Of a DNA stretch of 36,883 nt, positions 10,595 to 18,154 are shown in pieces (position 1 is the first letter of the stretch; every line of letters begins with the position of its first letter). The position numbers and the translations under genes are program-made. The notes below the pieces were generated by a model. The model was not told the origin of the DNA. It saw nothing but the letters and a program-made list of their open reading frames with translations, and searched no databases. The DNA comes from a virus, in the IMG/VR virus record IMGVR_UViG_3300032047_002101, positions 1 through 36,883 of that record, one strand, 5' to 3'.

Positions 10595-10822
10595 ATGGCA
10601 GATACAGATAAATTAATAAAATTGTTAGAAACTCTCAAAGAAGATTTTGAGATGTTACAAGATGGTAAATGGGACTTAAATTATTCTGATGGTTCTGAGA
10701 TAGTAGCATCTTTAGATAATGTAGAAGAGGCCATAACAATAGCAAAAAATATAAAATCATCATCCAAAAACAAAACATTTCAATATGTAGCTACAGAAGG
10801 ATGGACAACTAATATAACGTAA
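10595..10822 (+). CDS. Small hypothetical protein (75 residues)
   Basis: An acidic, mostly helical-looking protein of 75 residues. It begins with repeated Leu/Lys/Glu segments (DKLIKLLETLKEDFEML) suggesting a short amphipathic helix or coiled coil. It has no cysteines, no membrane segment and no known motif. It is placed 3 bases after the second methyltransferase and 3 bases before the clamp loader ATPase, so it belongs to the replication operon and may be an accessory factor. Function unknown. Confidence 0.65.
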   Translation: MADTDKLIKLLETLKEDFEMLQDGKWDLNYSDGSEIVASLDNVEEAITIAKNIKSSSKNKTFQYVATEGWTTNIT

Positions 10823-10825
10823 TAT

Positions 10826-11776
10826 ATGGGATTCTTTCAAGATACGACAAACAAAGAGGTTAATAACTCTTTATGGGTTGAAAAATACAGACCACAGAAA
10901 CTCGATGAGTATGTGGGAAATGAACATCTCAAATCCAAAGTAAAGGATTACTTAACGAGTGGAGATATCCCTCACCTTTTGTTCTTTGGTAAAGCCGGTA
11001 CAGGTAAAACAACATTAGCAAAACTTATAGTAAACTCAATTGATTGTGACCATATCATCATTAATGCCTCTGATGAGAATAATGTAGATACAGTTAGAAA
11101 CAAAGTAAAAGGTTTTGCTTCCACAGTTGGATTTAAGGATTTGAAAGTAATCATCTTAGATGAGTTTGATTACATGACACCAAATGCACAGGCAATCCTT
11201 AGAAACTTAATGGAAACATTCTCAAGGCATTGTAGATTCATTCTAACTTGTAACTATGTTGAAAAGGTTATTTCACCTATCAGAAGTAGAACACAAGAGT
11301 TTCAGATTGTACCTCCATCTAAGAAAGAAGTTGCAGTTCAAATCTCACAGATTTTAGGTTCAGAGGCAATAACATTTGAACCAAAAAACTTAGTTCCGAT
11401 TATAGATGCTTCATATCCTGATATTAGAAAGATTATAAATACTTGTCAATTGAATTCTCATAAAGGTGAGTTGAAGATTGATACTAAAAATGTTATTGAA
11501 GGTGATTTAAAATCTAAACTAATTGATATCTTTACATCAAAGGATGATAAGAGAAATAAGTACATGAAGATTAGACAGGCAGTTGCAGATTCTCGTACAC
11601 AAGATTTTACTGATTTATATTCTTATTTTTATGAGAAGGTTGATGATTATGCAGAAGGTAATACCGCAAACGTAATATTAACAATATCAGAAAGACAATC
11701 TAAAGATGCATTAGTTGTAGATAAAGAAATACAATTTATGGCATTGATGATAGAACTATTAAACTTACTAAACTAA
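10826..11776 (+). CDS. Clamp loader large subunit, AAA+ ATPase (T4 gp44 / RFC-small-subunit type)
   Basis: A 316-residue AAA+ protein. The N-terminal WVEKYRPQKLDEYVG is the RFC box shared by RFC and gp44 proteins. Walker A is GKAGTGKTT (55-63), Walker B is VIILDEFD (108-115), sensor 1 is ILTCNY, and the arginine-finger region is IRSRTQEF, replacing the SRC of cellular RFC. With the small subunit at 13116 it would open and load the sliding clamp in an ATP-dependent way. Unlike T4, where genes 44 and 62 are adjacent, three unrelated genes lie between the two subunits here. The call is secure. Confidence 0.95.
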   Translation: MGFFQDTTNKEVNNSLWVEKYRPQKLDEYVGNEHLKSKVKDYLTSGDIPHLLFFGKAGTGKTTLAKLIVNSIDCDHIIINASDENNVDTVRNKVKGFASTVGFKDLKVIILDEFDYMTPNAQAILRNLMETFSRHCRFILTCNYVEKVISPIRSRTQEFQIVPPSKKEVAVQISQILGSEAITFEPKNLVPIIDASYPDIRKIINTCQLNSHKGELKIDTKNVIEGDLKSKLIDIFTSKDDKRNKYMKIRQAVADSRTQDFTDLYSYFYEKVDDYAEGNTANVILTISERQSKDALVVDKEIQFMALMIELLNLLN

Positions 11777-11777
11777 A

Positions 11778-12050
11778 ATGGCAAAAATTATAGGAATGGG
11801 TAACAATACCCCACCAAAACAACCACAACAACCAAAGATTGATTTAAATAAATCAAAACCAATGGTTTGTAATCATTGTGGTTATGATGTGTTTTTACCT
11901 GCAGTGAAATTTAGAACAATATCTAAGATAATCACAGGTACTCCACAAGATGTTATGATACCAGTTGATGTGTATTGTTGTGGAGAATGTGGTGCAGTTA
12001 AAGAAGAATTGATTCCGGTTGAAATTCGAAATTTAGATAATGAGAAGTAG
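11778..12050 (+). CDS. Small zinc-ribbon protein
   Basis: A 90-residue protein with a Pro/Gln-rich, probably disordered N-terminus (residues 8-25) followed by a two-knuckle zinc ribbon: CNHCG (about 31-35) and CCGECG (about 68-73), about 33 residues apart. Such ribbons occur in transcription or replication accessory factors and in RNA-binding proteins. It is 1 base behind the clamp loader and overlaps the APRT start by 11 bases. It is not recognisable as T4 gp33 or gp55. The fold is likely, the role unknown. Confidence 0.7.
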   Translation: MAKIIGMGNNTPPKQPQQPKIDLNKSKPMVCNHCGYDVFLPAVKFRTISKIITGTPQDVMIPVDVYCCGECGAVKEELIPVEIRNLDNEK

Positions 12051-12561
12051 TAAACGATTAGATAGAAACTATAAAGATTATATACAAAATATATCTGATT
12101 TTCCAATAAAAGGAATTCAGTATAAAGATATTCAACCATTACTAGCAGATACTAGAGTATTTGAAAATGTAATAGAAGATATGGGAGACCTTGTTGAGAT
12201 TCCAAACTATTGGGTTGGAATTGAATCACGAGGATTTTTATTTGCTTCTGCACTTGCTTTCCATTTTGGTGGTGGAGTTAGAATGATTCGTAAAAAAGGT
12301 AAACTTCCAAACAAACAATTATTTTCAGTATCTTATGGATTAGAGTATGGTAAAGATACACTAGAAATGGCATATCTACCAGAACATGATTTAGGTGATT
12401 GTGTACTTGTAGATGATGTACTTGCAACTGGTGGTACTATCAAAGCAGCAGAAGATTTATGTAAGATGGTAGGATTAAATGTAACCGATAAATTAGTTTT
12501 ACTAGATATTGGATTGTATGATGGTTATGATGTAAAAAGTTTAATTAGTTATAATGAGTAA
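12040..12561 (+). CDS. apt: Adenine phosphoribosyltransferase
   Basis: A type I phosphoribosyltransferase converting adenine plus PRPP to AMP and pyrophosphate. The APRT signature is clear: DFPIKGIQYKDIQPLLAD (20-37, as in DFPxPGI.F.DI.PLL.D), ESRGFLF (62-68), RKKGKLP (84-90, as in RKxGKLP), YGLEYGKDTLE (99-109) and the PRPP loop VLVDDVLATGGT (122-133). Its 173 residues match the family (about 170-180). It overlaps both neighbours (11 bases upstream, 8 downstream), forming one unit with the nucleosidase that releases adenine. In a phage it would salvage adenine for nucleotide supply or clear a by-product of methylation and radical SAM chemistry. Confidence 0.95.
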   Translation: MRSSKRLDRNYKDYIQNISDFPIKGIQYKDIQPLLADTRVFENVIEDMGDLVEIPNYWVGIESRGFLFASALAFHFGGGVRMIRKKGKLPNKQLFSVSYGLEYGKDTLEMAYLPEHDLGDCVLVDDVLATGGTIKAAEDLCKMVGLNVTDKLVLLDIGLYDGYDVKSLISYNE

Positions 12562-13135
12562 GTATCTTTTTTTATCGGCAACTGATTTAGAACACAACGA
12601 ACTAGAAATTTTTGGAAGTGAGATTCATATTATAGGAGTAGGTAAAATAAATGCTGCTATGAATACAACACGATTGATTGAAAAATATAATCCATCCCAT
12701 GTAATTAATTTCGGTTCTTGTGGTAATCTACAAAACCATAAGATAGGAGAAGTACTTACAGTTGGTAAGGTCTACAATAATATAGATGTAAGACCTTTTG
12801 CTGAATATGGACATACCCCCTTTCATGGGTTGGGTGCCATAACTCTTCAAGGTAAATCAGATATCAAATGTTTTTCAACAGACCAATTTTACGATAAACA
12901 TAGAACAGATTATGCCGATAAATACTTAGAGATGGTTAAGAAGTGTGATATTGTTGATATGGAATTATATTCTATCGCACAAGTTTGTTCTCGTTATAAC
13001 AAACTATTATACTCATTCAAGTGGATAAGTGATGATGGTGATTCATCAAAATGGGAAGAGAATGCTAAGAAAGGGTATATCAATTTTAAACAAAGAATAA
13101 AACAATTATTTACAGATGGCAAAAACCTTATTTGA
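12554..13135 (+). CDS. Purine nucleosidase/phosphorylase, MTA/SAH nucleosidase-like
   Basis: A 193-residue member of the PNP/UDP phosphorylase superfamily. It carries GVGKINAA (28-35), the glycine-rich INFGSCGNLQ (51-60), GEV, the substrate-binding VDMELYSIAQVC (134-145, equivalent to the V.MEGAAVAQVC of MTA/SAH nucleosidase with the ribose-binding ME pair) and ISDDGD (158-163), where the family places its catalytic Asp. It is shorter than cellular MTAN (about 230). Likely substrates are S-adenosylhomocysteine, methylthioadenosine or 5'-deoxyadenosine, releasing adenine for the APRT encoded immediately upstream. It overlaps APRT by 8 bases and the clamp loader small subunit by 20. A purine nucleoside phosphorylase activity is an alternative. 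Confidence 0.8.
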   Translation: MSKYLFLSATDLEHNELEIFGSEIHIIGVGKINAAMNTTRLIEKYNPSHVINFGSCGNLQNHKIGEVLTVGKVYNNIDVRPFAEYGHTPFHGLGAITLQGKSDIKCFSTDQFYDKHRTDYADKYLEMVKKCDIVDMELYSIAQVCSRYNKLLYSFKWISDDGDSSKWEENAKKGYINFKQRIKQLFTDGKNLI

Positions 13136-13565
13136 CCACATAAAGGCAGTTACACAGTTTCAAGACCCAAAGTATTGGGATAAACTTGAAGAGACTGATA
13201 AGAAAACATGGAGTAATTACATGGTACAAAGATTCTTATCTATGAATCCAGATTGGATTACTACAATAGCAGATTTAGAACCATTCGTAGAGAGATTAAA
13301 TCCAGAACAATTTTATCTAACTATGATTAATGTTATACCAAAGGGTAGACATTATCTAAAATATGTTAAAGGTAAGAAGGTAGATAAGTATGAAGATTTT
13401 TTGATTGATTTAATCAAAGAAGATTTTCAAGTATCGAAAATTCAGGCAGAAGAGTATTGTGAAATATTATACGCAACAAGAGAGGGAAGAGAAAATATAA
13501 AATATATCTGCGAAAAATATGGAGTAGATAAAAAACAAATAACAAAATTAAAACTTAAAATATAA
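13116..13565 (+). CDS. Clamp loader small subunit (T4 gp62-like)
   Basis: A 149-residue protein resembling T4 gp62 (187 residues). The segment SNYMVQRFLSMNPDWI parallels the gp62 'skFMVenaLSqfPe' region, and FYLTMINVIPKGRHYLKYVK parallels 'FNYLMAAVPRGKRYGKWAK'. In T4 it is the non-ATPase subunit that completes the gp44 ring and helps open the clamp. It closes the replication operon and overlaps the nucleosidase by 20 bases. The match rests on remembered family patterns rather than an alignment, and the protein is somewhat short, but the context strongly supports it. Confidence 0.72.
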   Translation: MAKTLFDHIKAVTQFQDPKYWDKLEETDKKTWSNYMVQRFLSMNPDWITTIADLEPFVERLNPEQFYLTMINVIPKGRHYLKYVKGKKVDKYEDFLIDLIKEDFQVSKIQAEEYCEILYATREGRENIKYICEKYGVDKKQITKLKLKI

Positions 13566-13676
13566 TTGGTAAAAAGATTGTCCTTCTTTAGTAACGGGAC
13601 ATAAAAAAATACTTAAAAAGAAAACAAGTATGGGTTACTAAATTTAATTTAACTTAATTAACAAAAATTAATTATT
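13566..13676 (+). promoter_or_regulatory. Leader of the TonB receptor gene with a 9-bp inverted repeat
   Basis: This 111-base gap contains the perfect inverted repeat TTTAGTAAC (13587-13595) and GTTACTAAA (13634-13642) separated by 38 bases, then an AT-rich stretch up to the ATG with no Shine-Dalgarno sequence. A weak TTGGTA-N17-TAGTAA (13566-13594) could be a promoter. The repeat could be an operator pair or an RNA stem controlling receptor expression. Roles are inferred from position only. Confidence 0.4.
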
Positions 13677-16382
13677 ATGAGAAAACTATTATTAGTTGGA
13701 TTGATGCTCTTAACGAGTATCACTACTTTTGCACAAATTAGTGGGAAAGTATTTGACAATGAGACTGGTGACCCATTACCTGGTGCTACCATTATCATTG
13801 AAGGAACAGCAGATGGAACTGTCTCTGGTTTTGATGGCACGTTTAGTTTGGATGTTTCAGAAGGAGAAGCACTTATTGTTTCTTACTTAGGGTACGAAAC
13901 CATAATAGTAGCCGCAGAATTAAACATGGAGGTAGGTTTAGACCCTGACCTTAATGTACTCGGTGAAGTAGTGGTTAGTTCCGGTGTAATCGATATCGCG
14001 AAAGTGAGAGAAACTCCTGTAGCAGTATCTACGATTTCACCAAGAGAAATTGCTCTTAAAGTTGGAAACCAAGAGTTTCCAGAAATTATGAACAAGACAC
14101 CAGGCGTTTATGCTACCAAACAAGGTGGTGGTTATGGTGACTCAAGAATCTCTCTTAGAGGATTTGACCAAAGAAACACATCTTTCCTTATCAATGGGCA
14201 ACCAGTTAACGATATGGAAAATGGATGGGTTTATTGGTCTAACTGGCAAGGTCTTACAGATGTTGCAAGTGGTATCCAATTACAAAGAGGATTAGGAGCT
14301 TCGAAATTGGCAGTACCATCAGTAGGTGGAACTGTTTCAATTTTTACAAAAGCAGCTGAGGCTAGAGAAGGTAGTTCGGTACAACAAGTATTCGGTAACG
14401 ATGGTTACAATAAAACTACTGTTGCTCACTCAACTGGTCTAAATGAAAATGGATGGGCAACATCTGTACTACTTTCTAAGTGGGCAGGTGATGGGTATAT
14501 CTATAATACAAGTGGTGAGGGTTACACTTACTTCTTTGCATTAGGATATGCACCTGAAGATTCAGACCACTCAGTTAACTTTTCATTCTTAGGTGCTGGA
14601 CAATGGCACCACCAAAGAGATGTTTGGGTTTCTATTAGAGATTATCAAAACTTCGGTGAAGATGGTATTGATAGAAGATGGAACACGAATGGTGGTACGT
14701 TAAATGGAGAAGAGTTCTCTTTAAGAAGAAACTTCTACAACAAACCATTGGCAACTCTGAATTGGGATTGGGATATTAATTCCAAACTTAAACTTGCTAC
14801 ATCATTATATGCATCTGCAGGTAGAGGTGGAGGAACTGGTCCAAGAGGTAGAAGTTACTACAACTCGGAAACAGACGTTCTACCTTTCAGAAAGGATTTA
14901 ACTGAACACTACTTAGAAAATGGTAGAGGTTCAAGAACTCCTGAAGGATTCATTGATTTTGATGCTATAGTTGCATATAACCAAGCTAACACAGACCCAT
15001 ATAGTGGTGATTTACCATTTGGTGGTCAGTTAATTGGTTCTAATGGATTTAATGAAGATGGTGTTAACAGAAGTGCACTTATTAGAAGAGCATCTATGAA
15101 CTCACATGATTGGGTTGGGGCAATCTCTAACTTAGAATATGAGAGTGGTGATTGGAAAACTTCGATTGGTGTTGATTTAAGAAACTACACAGGATATCAT
15201 TATAGAGTTGTAAATAATCTTCTTGGATTAGATGGTTATTATTCGACTGGTAACGATAACTCTGCAGGACAAATCATCAACACTTTAGTTGATGCTAATC
15301 CTTTCCAAAATACAGGTTTAAATGGCCCTAAAATCGCTTACTACAATGTAGGTAAAGTTGGTTGGCAAGGTCTTAATGGTTTAGTTGAATATAACAACTC
15401 TATCGTATCTGCTGTATTACAGGCGGGGGTATCTAACCAATCATTCCAAAGAATTGATTACTTTGCACAACCTGATAATCCAGAATCAGATACAGAAAAT
15501 GTTGGTGGTGGATATGTAAAAGGTGGTGCTAACTACAACATTAATGATTCACACAATGTGTTCTTTAATGCTGGATTCATTTCAAGACAACCAAACTTTG
15601 ATGGTGTATTCCCTAACTATGCAAACAATGTTAATCCTGATTTACAAAATGAGGAAATTACATCTGTTGAATTAGGTTATGGGTTCGTTAACAATAACTT
15701 CAGAGCAAATGTGAACTTATACTCTACAACTTGGGGTAACAGATTTGTAACAAGAAGTTTATCTAACCAACAAGGTGTTGATGGGTTTGCTCAATTTAAA
15801 GATATCGATGTTGTACATAATGGTCTTGAAGTTGAAGCAACTTATGACCCAACTTCTAAGTTGAGATTGAAAGGTATGTTATCAATCGGTGATTGGAGAT
15901 ATACTAAAGATTTCGAAGCAGCGTTATTTGATGATAACAACGAACAAATCGGAACAGGTACATTGTACTTGAAAGATGCGAAAGTTGGTGATGCTGCACA
16001 ATTCACATCTTATGTTGAGGCTGATTACAAGGTTGGTAAAAACCTTAGTGTAGATTTAGGATATAGATTTGTAGATAATCTTTACGCAGATTATTCAATT
16101 ACTGATTCAGAGTTTACACAACCTGATAACTTAGGTGCATTAAAACTACCATCTTATGGATTGGCAGATTTAGGTGCAACTTATAGTTTCGATTTATTCG
16201 GAACAAGTAGTACATTTAGAGTTAACGTAAATAACTTATTTGATACTTACTATATTGCCGAGTCTAACTCTAACATCCACGCTGATGGAAGTTCACAGAC
16301 TTGGAATGGAATCGATACAAGAAACTCAGTATGGTTCGGATTCGGACGTACATGGAATGCTTCTTTAAAATTAAGATTCTAA
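13677..16382 (+). CDS. TonB-dependent outer-membrane receptor, Bacteroidetes type, encoded by the phage
   Basis: A full-length 901-residue receptor. It has a signal peptide of about 20 residues ending in TTFAQ, then a carboxypeptidase-regulatory-like domain (about 21-100: ISGKVFDNETGDPLPGATI... GTFSLDV ... SYLGYE), typical of Bacteroidetes transporters. A plug domain follows (about 115-220) with PGVYATKQGGGYGDSRISLRG-type and LINGQPVNDMENG motifs, then a long barrel rich in Asn, Tyr and Gly ending in LKLRF with a terminal Phe, as needed for barrel assembly. No SusD partner is adjacent. It sits between clamp loader and radical SAM genes with its own leader and terminator, like a moron. Possible roles are receptor replacement, superinfection exclusion or nutrient uptake (inference). 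The family call is secure. Confidence 0.95.
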   Translation: MRKLLLVGLMLLTSITTFAQISGKVFDNETGDPLPGATIIIEGTADGTVSGFDGTFSLDVSEGEALIVSYLGYETIIVAAELNMEVGLDPDLNVLGEVVVSSGVIDIAKVRETPVAVSTISPREIALKVGNQEFPEIMNKTPGVYATKQGGGYGDSRISLRGFDQRNTSFLINGQPVNDMENGWVYWSNWQGLTDVASGIQLQRGLGASKLAVPSVGGTVSIFTKAAEAREGSSVQQVFGNDGYNKTTVAHSTGLNENGWATSVLLSKWAGDGYIYNTSGEGYTYFFALGYAPEDSDHSVNFSFLGAGQWHHQRDVWVSIRDYQNFGEDGIDRRWNTNGGTLNGEEFSLRRNFYNKPLATLNWDWDINSKLKLATSLYASAGRGGGTGPRGRSYYNSETDVLPFRKDLTEHYLENGRGSRTPEGFIDFDAIVAYNQANTDPYSGDLPFGGQLIGSNGFNEDGVNRSALIRRASMNSHDWVGAISNLEYESGDWKTSIGVDLRNYTGYHYRVVNNLLGLDGYYSTGNDNSAGQIINTLVDANPFQNTGLNGPKIAYYNVGKVGWQGLNGLVEYNNSIVSAVLQAGVSNQSFQRIDYFAQPDNPESDTENVGGGYVKGGANYNINDSHNVFFNAGFISRQPNFDGVFPNYANNVNPDLQNEEITSVELGYGFVNNNFRANVNLYSTTWGNRFVTRSLSNQQGVDGFAQFKDIDVVHNGLEVEATYDPTSKLRLKGMLSIGDWRYTKDFEAALFDDNNEQIGTGTLYLKDAKVGDAAQFTSYVEADYKVGKNLSVDLGYRFVDNLYADYSITDSEFTQPDNLGALKLPSYGLADLGATYSFDLFGTSSTFRVNVNNLFDTYYIAESNSNIHADGSSQTWNGIDTRNSVWFGFGRTWNASLKLRF

Positions 16383-16398
16383 ACTACTTATAAAAATA

Positions 16399-16456
16399 AA
16401 GGTGGGTTTTGGAAAAGGTCATTGCTGTCTGAAGTACTTTCCCACCTTATTTTTTT
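16399..16456 (+). terminator. Terminator-like hairpin after the TonB receptor gene
   Basis: AAGGTGGG (16399-16406) pairs perfectly with CCCACCTT (16441-16448), followed by a run of seven T (16450-16456); flanking AAATA/TATTT can extend the stem around a bulged A. The loop is long (34 bases). It lies 17 bases after the receptor stop and would isolate the receptor from the radical SAM gene. Confidence 0.7.
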
Positions 16457-16468
16457 ATACATCTTTCA

Positions 16469-17743
16469 ATGACAGATAAATCTAAAAATACACATTGTAT
16501 ATTACCATATATTCATTTATATGCTGAACCTACTGGTTTAGTTAAACCATGTTGTATTGGTGGAGAGTTTAAAGAAGAACTGAGTTTAAGAAACAAATCA
16601 GTTGAAGAAGTTATAAACTCACCTCAAATGAAACAACTAAGGAAGGATATGAGTGAAGGTATAAGAAACTCTGTCTGTAATGTTTGTTATGAAAGAGAAG
16701 ATAGAGGAGAATTTTCTCCTAGAAATAACTTTAATCAAAATACTTTATGGGAAATGCCAGAGATTGGAGAAGATTATTCTGTTCCAACAACTGCATTACA
16801 ACACATTGATATAAGATTTTCAAATCTATGTAACTTTAAATGTAGAATGTGTAATCATACATTCTCATCAGAGTGGTATAAAGAACAAGGTGATATCGAA
16901 AATTGGCCTGGTGGTTCGGAATCTTTTATGAAAAGTAATCCATCTAAAGTAATTAAAGTAAAAGAGGGTATAGTTGAAGAACTAAAACCTCATTTAAGTA
17001 ATGTGAAGAGTTGGTATTTTGCTGGTGGTGAACCTTTGATAACACCAGAACATTCACAATTATTAAATCATTTATATACAATAACTCCATTTGAAGATTT
17101 ATGGGGACAACAAAAAAAGAATATATCGATTCATTATAATACTAATTTATCAGTATTAAAATTCGATAAATATAATTTCCTAGATATTTGGTTTGATTTC
17201 GCCAAAGTATTCTTATCAATATCATGTGATGGTATCGGTGAGGTTGGGGAATACCAAAGAACAGGTTTTAAAACAGAACTTTTTTTAAAGAACTTAGAAC
17301 AAATACGAAAATATTTCCAACCAGGTGATTCAGAAAAAACACAACTTGGTTATTCATATAACTTTCAATACACTACAACAGTTTATAACGTTTATCATAT
17401 ATGGGATTTTTATCAGTTCATGATGGATAAGGGATATATCGAAAATGAAAGAAACATAGATTTTTACTATGCATGGTCACCATCTCGTTCTGCACTGAAA
17501 TCATTACCACCAAAAGAAAAAGTTAAAGTAATTAATTATTTAGAAGGATTACTTACTAAATTTAAAGAACCAGTTACTCTTAATAAAATAGAATCTATGA
17601 TTCAATTTACAAAACAAGAAAGTATGAATCATACAGAATTTGTTACTCAAAATAAAAGAATGGATGAATTAAGAGGAACTGATATGAAACAAACAACTGG
17701 TATCAGTCTTGAAACAAAAACCAATGGTAATCCTCTCATATGA
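16469..17743 (+). CDS. Radical SAM protein with extra cysteines (SPASM/twitch-like)
   Basis: A 424-residue radical SAM enzyme. The cluster motif CxxxCxxC is CNFKCRMC (C121, C125, C128), followed by the GGE-type motif in FAGGEPL (about 191-197). Before it lie additional cysteines (C10, C28/C29 in VKPCCIGG, C70 and C73 in CNVCYE), which could bind an auxiliary cluster. Such twitch/SPASM-like proteins recur in large marine phages without a known substrate. It would cleave SAM to 5'-deoxyadenosine, which the nucleosidase at 12554 could remove. The start ATG at 16469 is 12 bases after the terminator T-run. The reaction target (peptide, nucleotide or sugar) is unknown. Confidence 0.87.
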   Translation: MTDKSKNTHCILPYIHLYAEPTGLVKPCCIGGEFKEELSLRNKSVEEVINSPQMKQLRKDMSEGIRNSVCNVCYEREDRGEFSPRNNFNQNTLWEMPEIGEDYSVPTTALQHIDIRFSNLCNFKCRMCNHTFSSEWYKEQGDIENWPGGSESFMKSNPSKVIKVKEGIVEELKPHLSNVKSWYFAGGEPLITPEHSQLLNHLYTITPFEDLWGQQKKNISIHYNTNLSVLKFDKYNFLDIWFDFAKVFLSISCDGIGEVGEYQRTGFKTELFLKNLEQIRKYFQPGDSEKTQLGYSYNFQYTTTVYNVYHIWDFYQFMMDKGYIENERNIDFYYAWSPSRSALKSLPPKEKVKVINYLEGLLTKFKEPVTLNKIESMIQFTKQESMNHTEFVTQNKRMDELRGTDMKQTTGISLETKTNGNPLI

Positions 17744-17756
17744 TTCTAGGTATCAA

Positions 17757-18101
17757 ATGGCAATCTTTGAGGAAGAAGATGAGACCATAAGACAAAAAGG
17801 TTTGGAGCTGATAGAAATAGTTCCAAGTGAATGTACTAGTTTTGAGGATAAAGATATTGAATATCGAGATATAGAATATTTCCTAGAACTATACAGAAAA
17901 AACAAAAAACCATCTCCTATATGGGTTCGAGAATTTGAAAATACATATCAAGTAATTGATGGTCATCACAGATTCTATACTGCAAAATTAATAGGAATAC
18001 AAAAACATAAAGCTTATTTAGTACCCAATGATAAAATTAAAATCGTTGAAAAAATTGATGATAAGGATTGGGATAAATTAATGCAAAAATTATATGGATA
18101 A
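17757..18101 (+). CDS. Small ParB-like (DGHHR) protein
   Basis: A 114-residue protein with a ParB/Srx-type N-terminal domain core: PIWVREFENTYQVIDGHHRF followed by TAKLIG, the usual 'DGHHR..A...lG' pattern of ParB nucleases and sulfiredoxin folds. I prefer the ATG at 17757, which has TAGG 6 bases upstream and leaves a short gap after the radical SAM stop; an ATG at 17724 inside the upstream gene is possible. Cellular ParB proteins are much longer and have a helix-turn-helix domain, absent here. It may be a CTP- or DNA-binding protein or a nuclease. A second DGxHR protein lies at 4345. Confidence 0.72.
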   Translation: MAIFEEEDETIRQKGLELIEIVPSECTSFEDKDIEYRDIEYFLELYRKNKKPSPIWVREFENTYQVIDGHHRFYTAKLIGIQKHKAYLVPNDKIKIVEKIDDKDWDKLMQKLYG

Positions 18102-18104
18102 AAT

Positions 18105-18133
18105 TTGGAAGTCTAATATTTTATTCGTATATT
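18105..18133 (+). promoter_or_regulatory. Sigma70-like promoter, class 1 (TTGGAA-N17-TATATT)
   Basis: TTGGAA (18105-18110) and TATATT (18128-18133) are 17 bases apart. TAATAT (18114-18119) and TTCGTATATTAGCT (18124-18137) match the copy at 4273-4305 at the same spacing. The 10-base palindrome ATTAGCTAAT (18131-18140) overlaps the expected -10/+1 region. It precedes the exonuclease gene ATG by 21 bases. Confidence 0.65.
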
Positions 18134-18154
18134 AGCTAATATAAAATTGAAGTT

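Noticed and set aside
13677-16382. Host contamination as the source of the TonB receptor
   Set aside because: It is flanked immediately on both sides by phage-style genes on the same strand with tight spacing, and its codon use resembles its neighbours. Misassembly cannot be excluded without reads.
17709-17756. TTG (17709) or ATG (17724) as the start of the ParB-like gene
   Set aside because: Both lie within the radical SAM gene; ATG 17757 has TAGG at a good distance and starts close to the conserved part.
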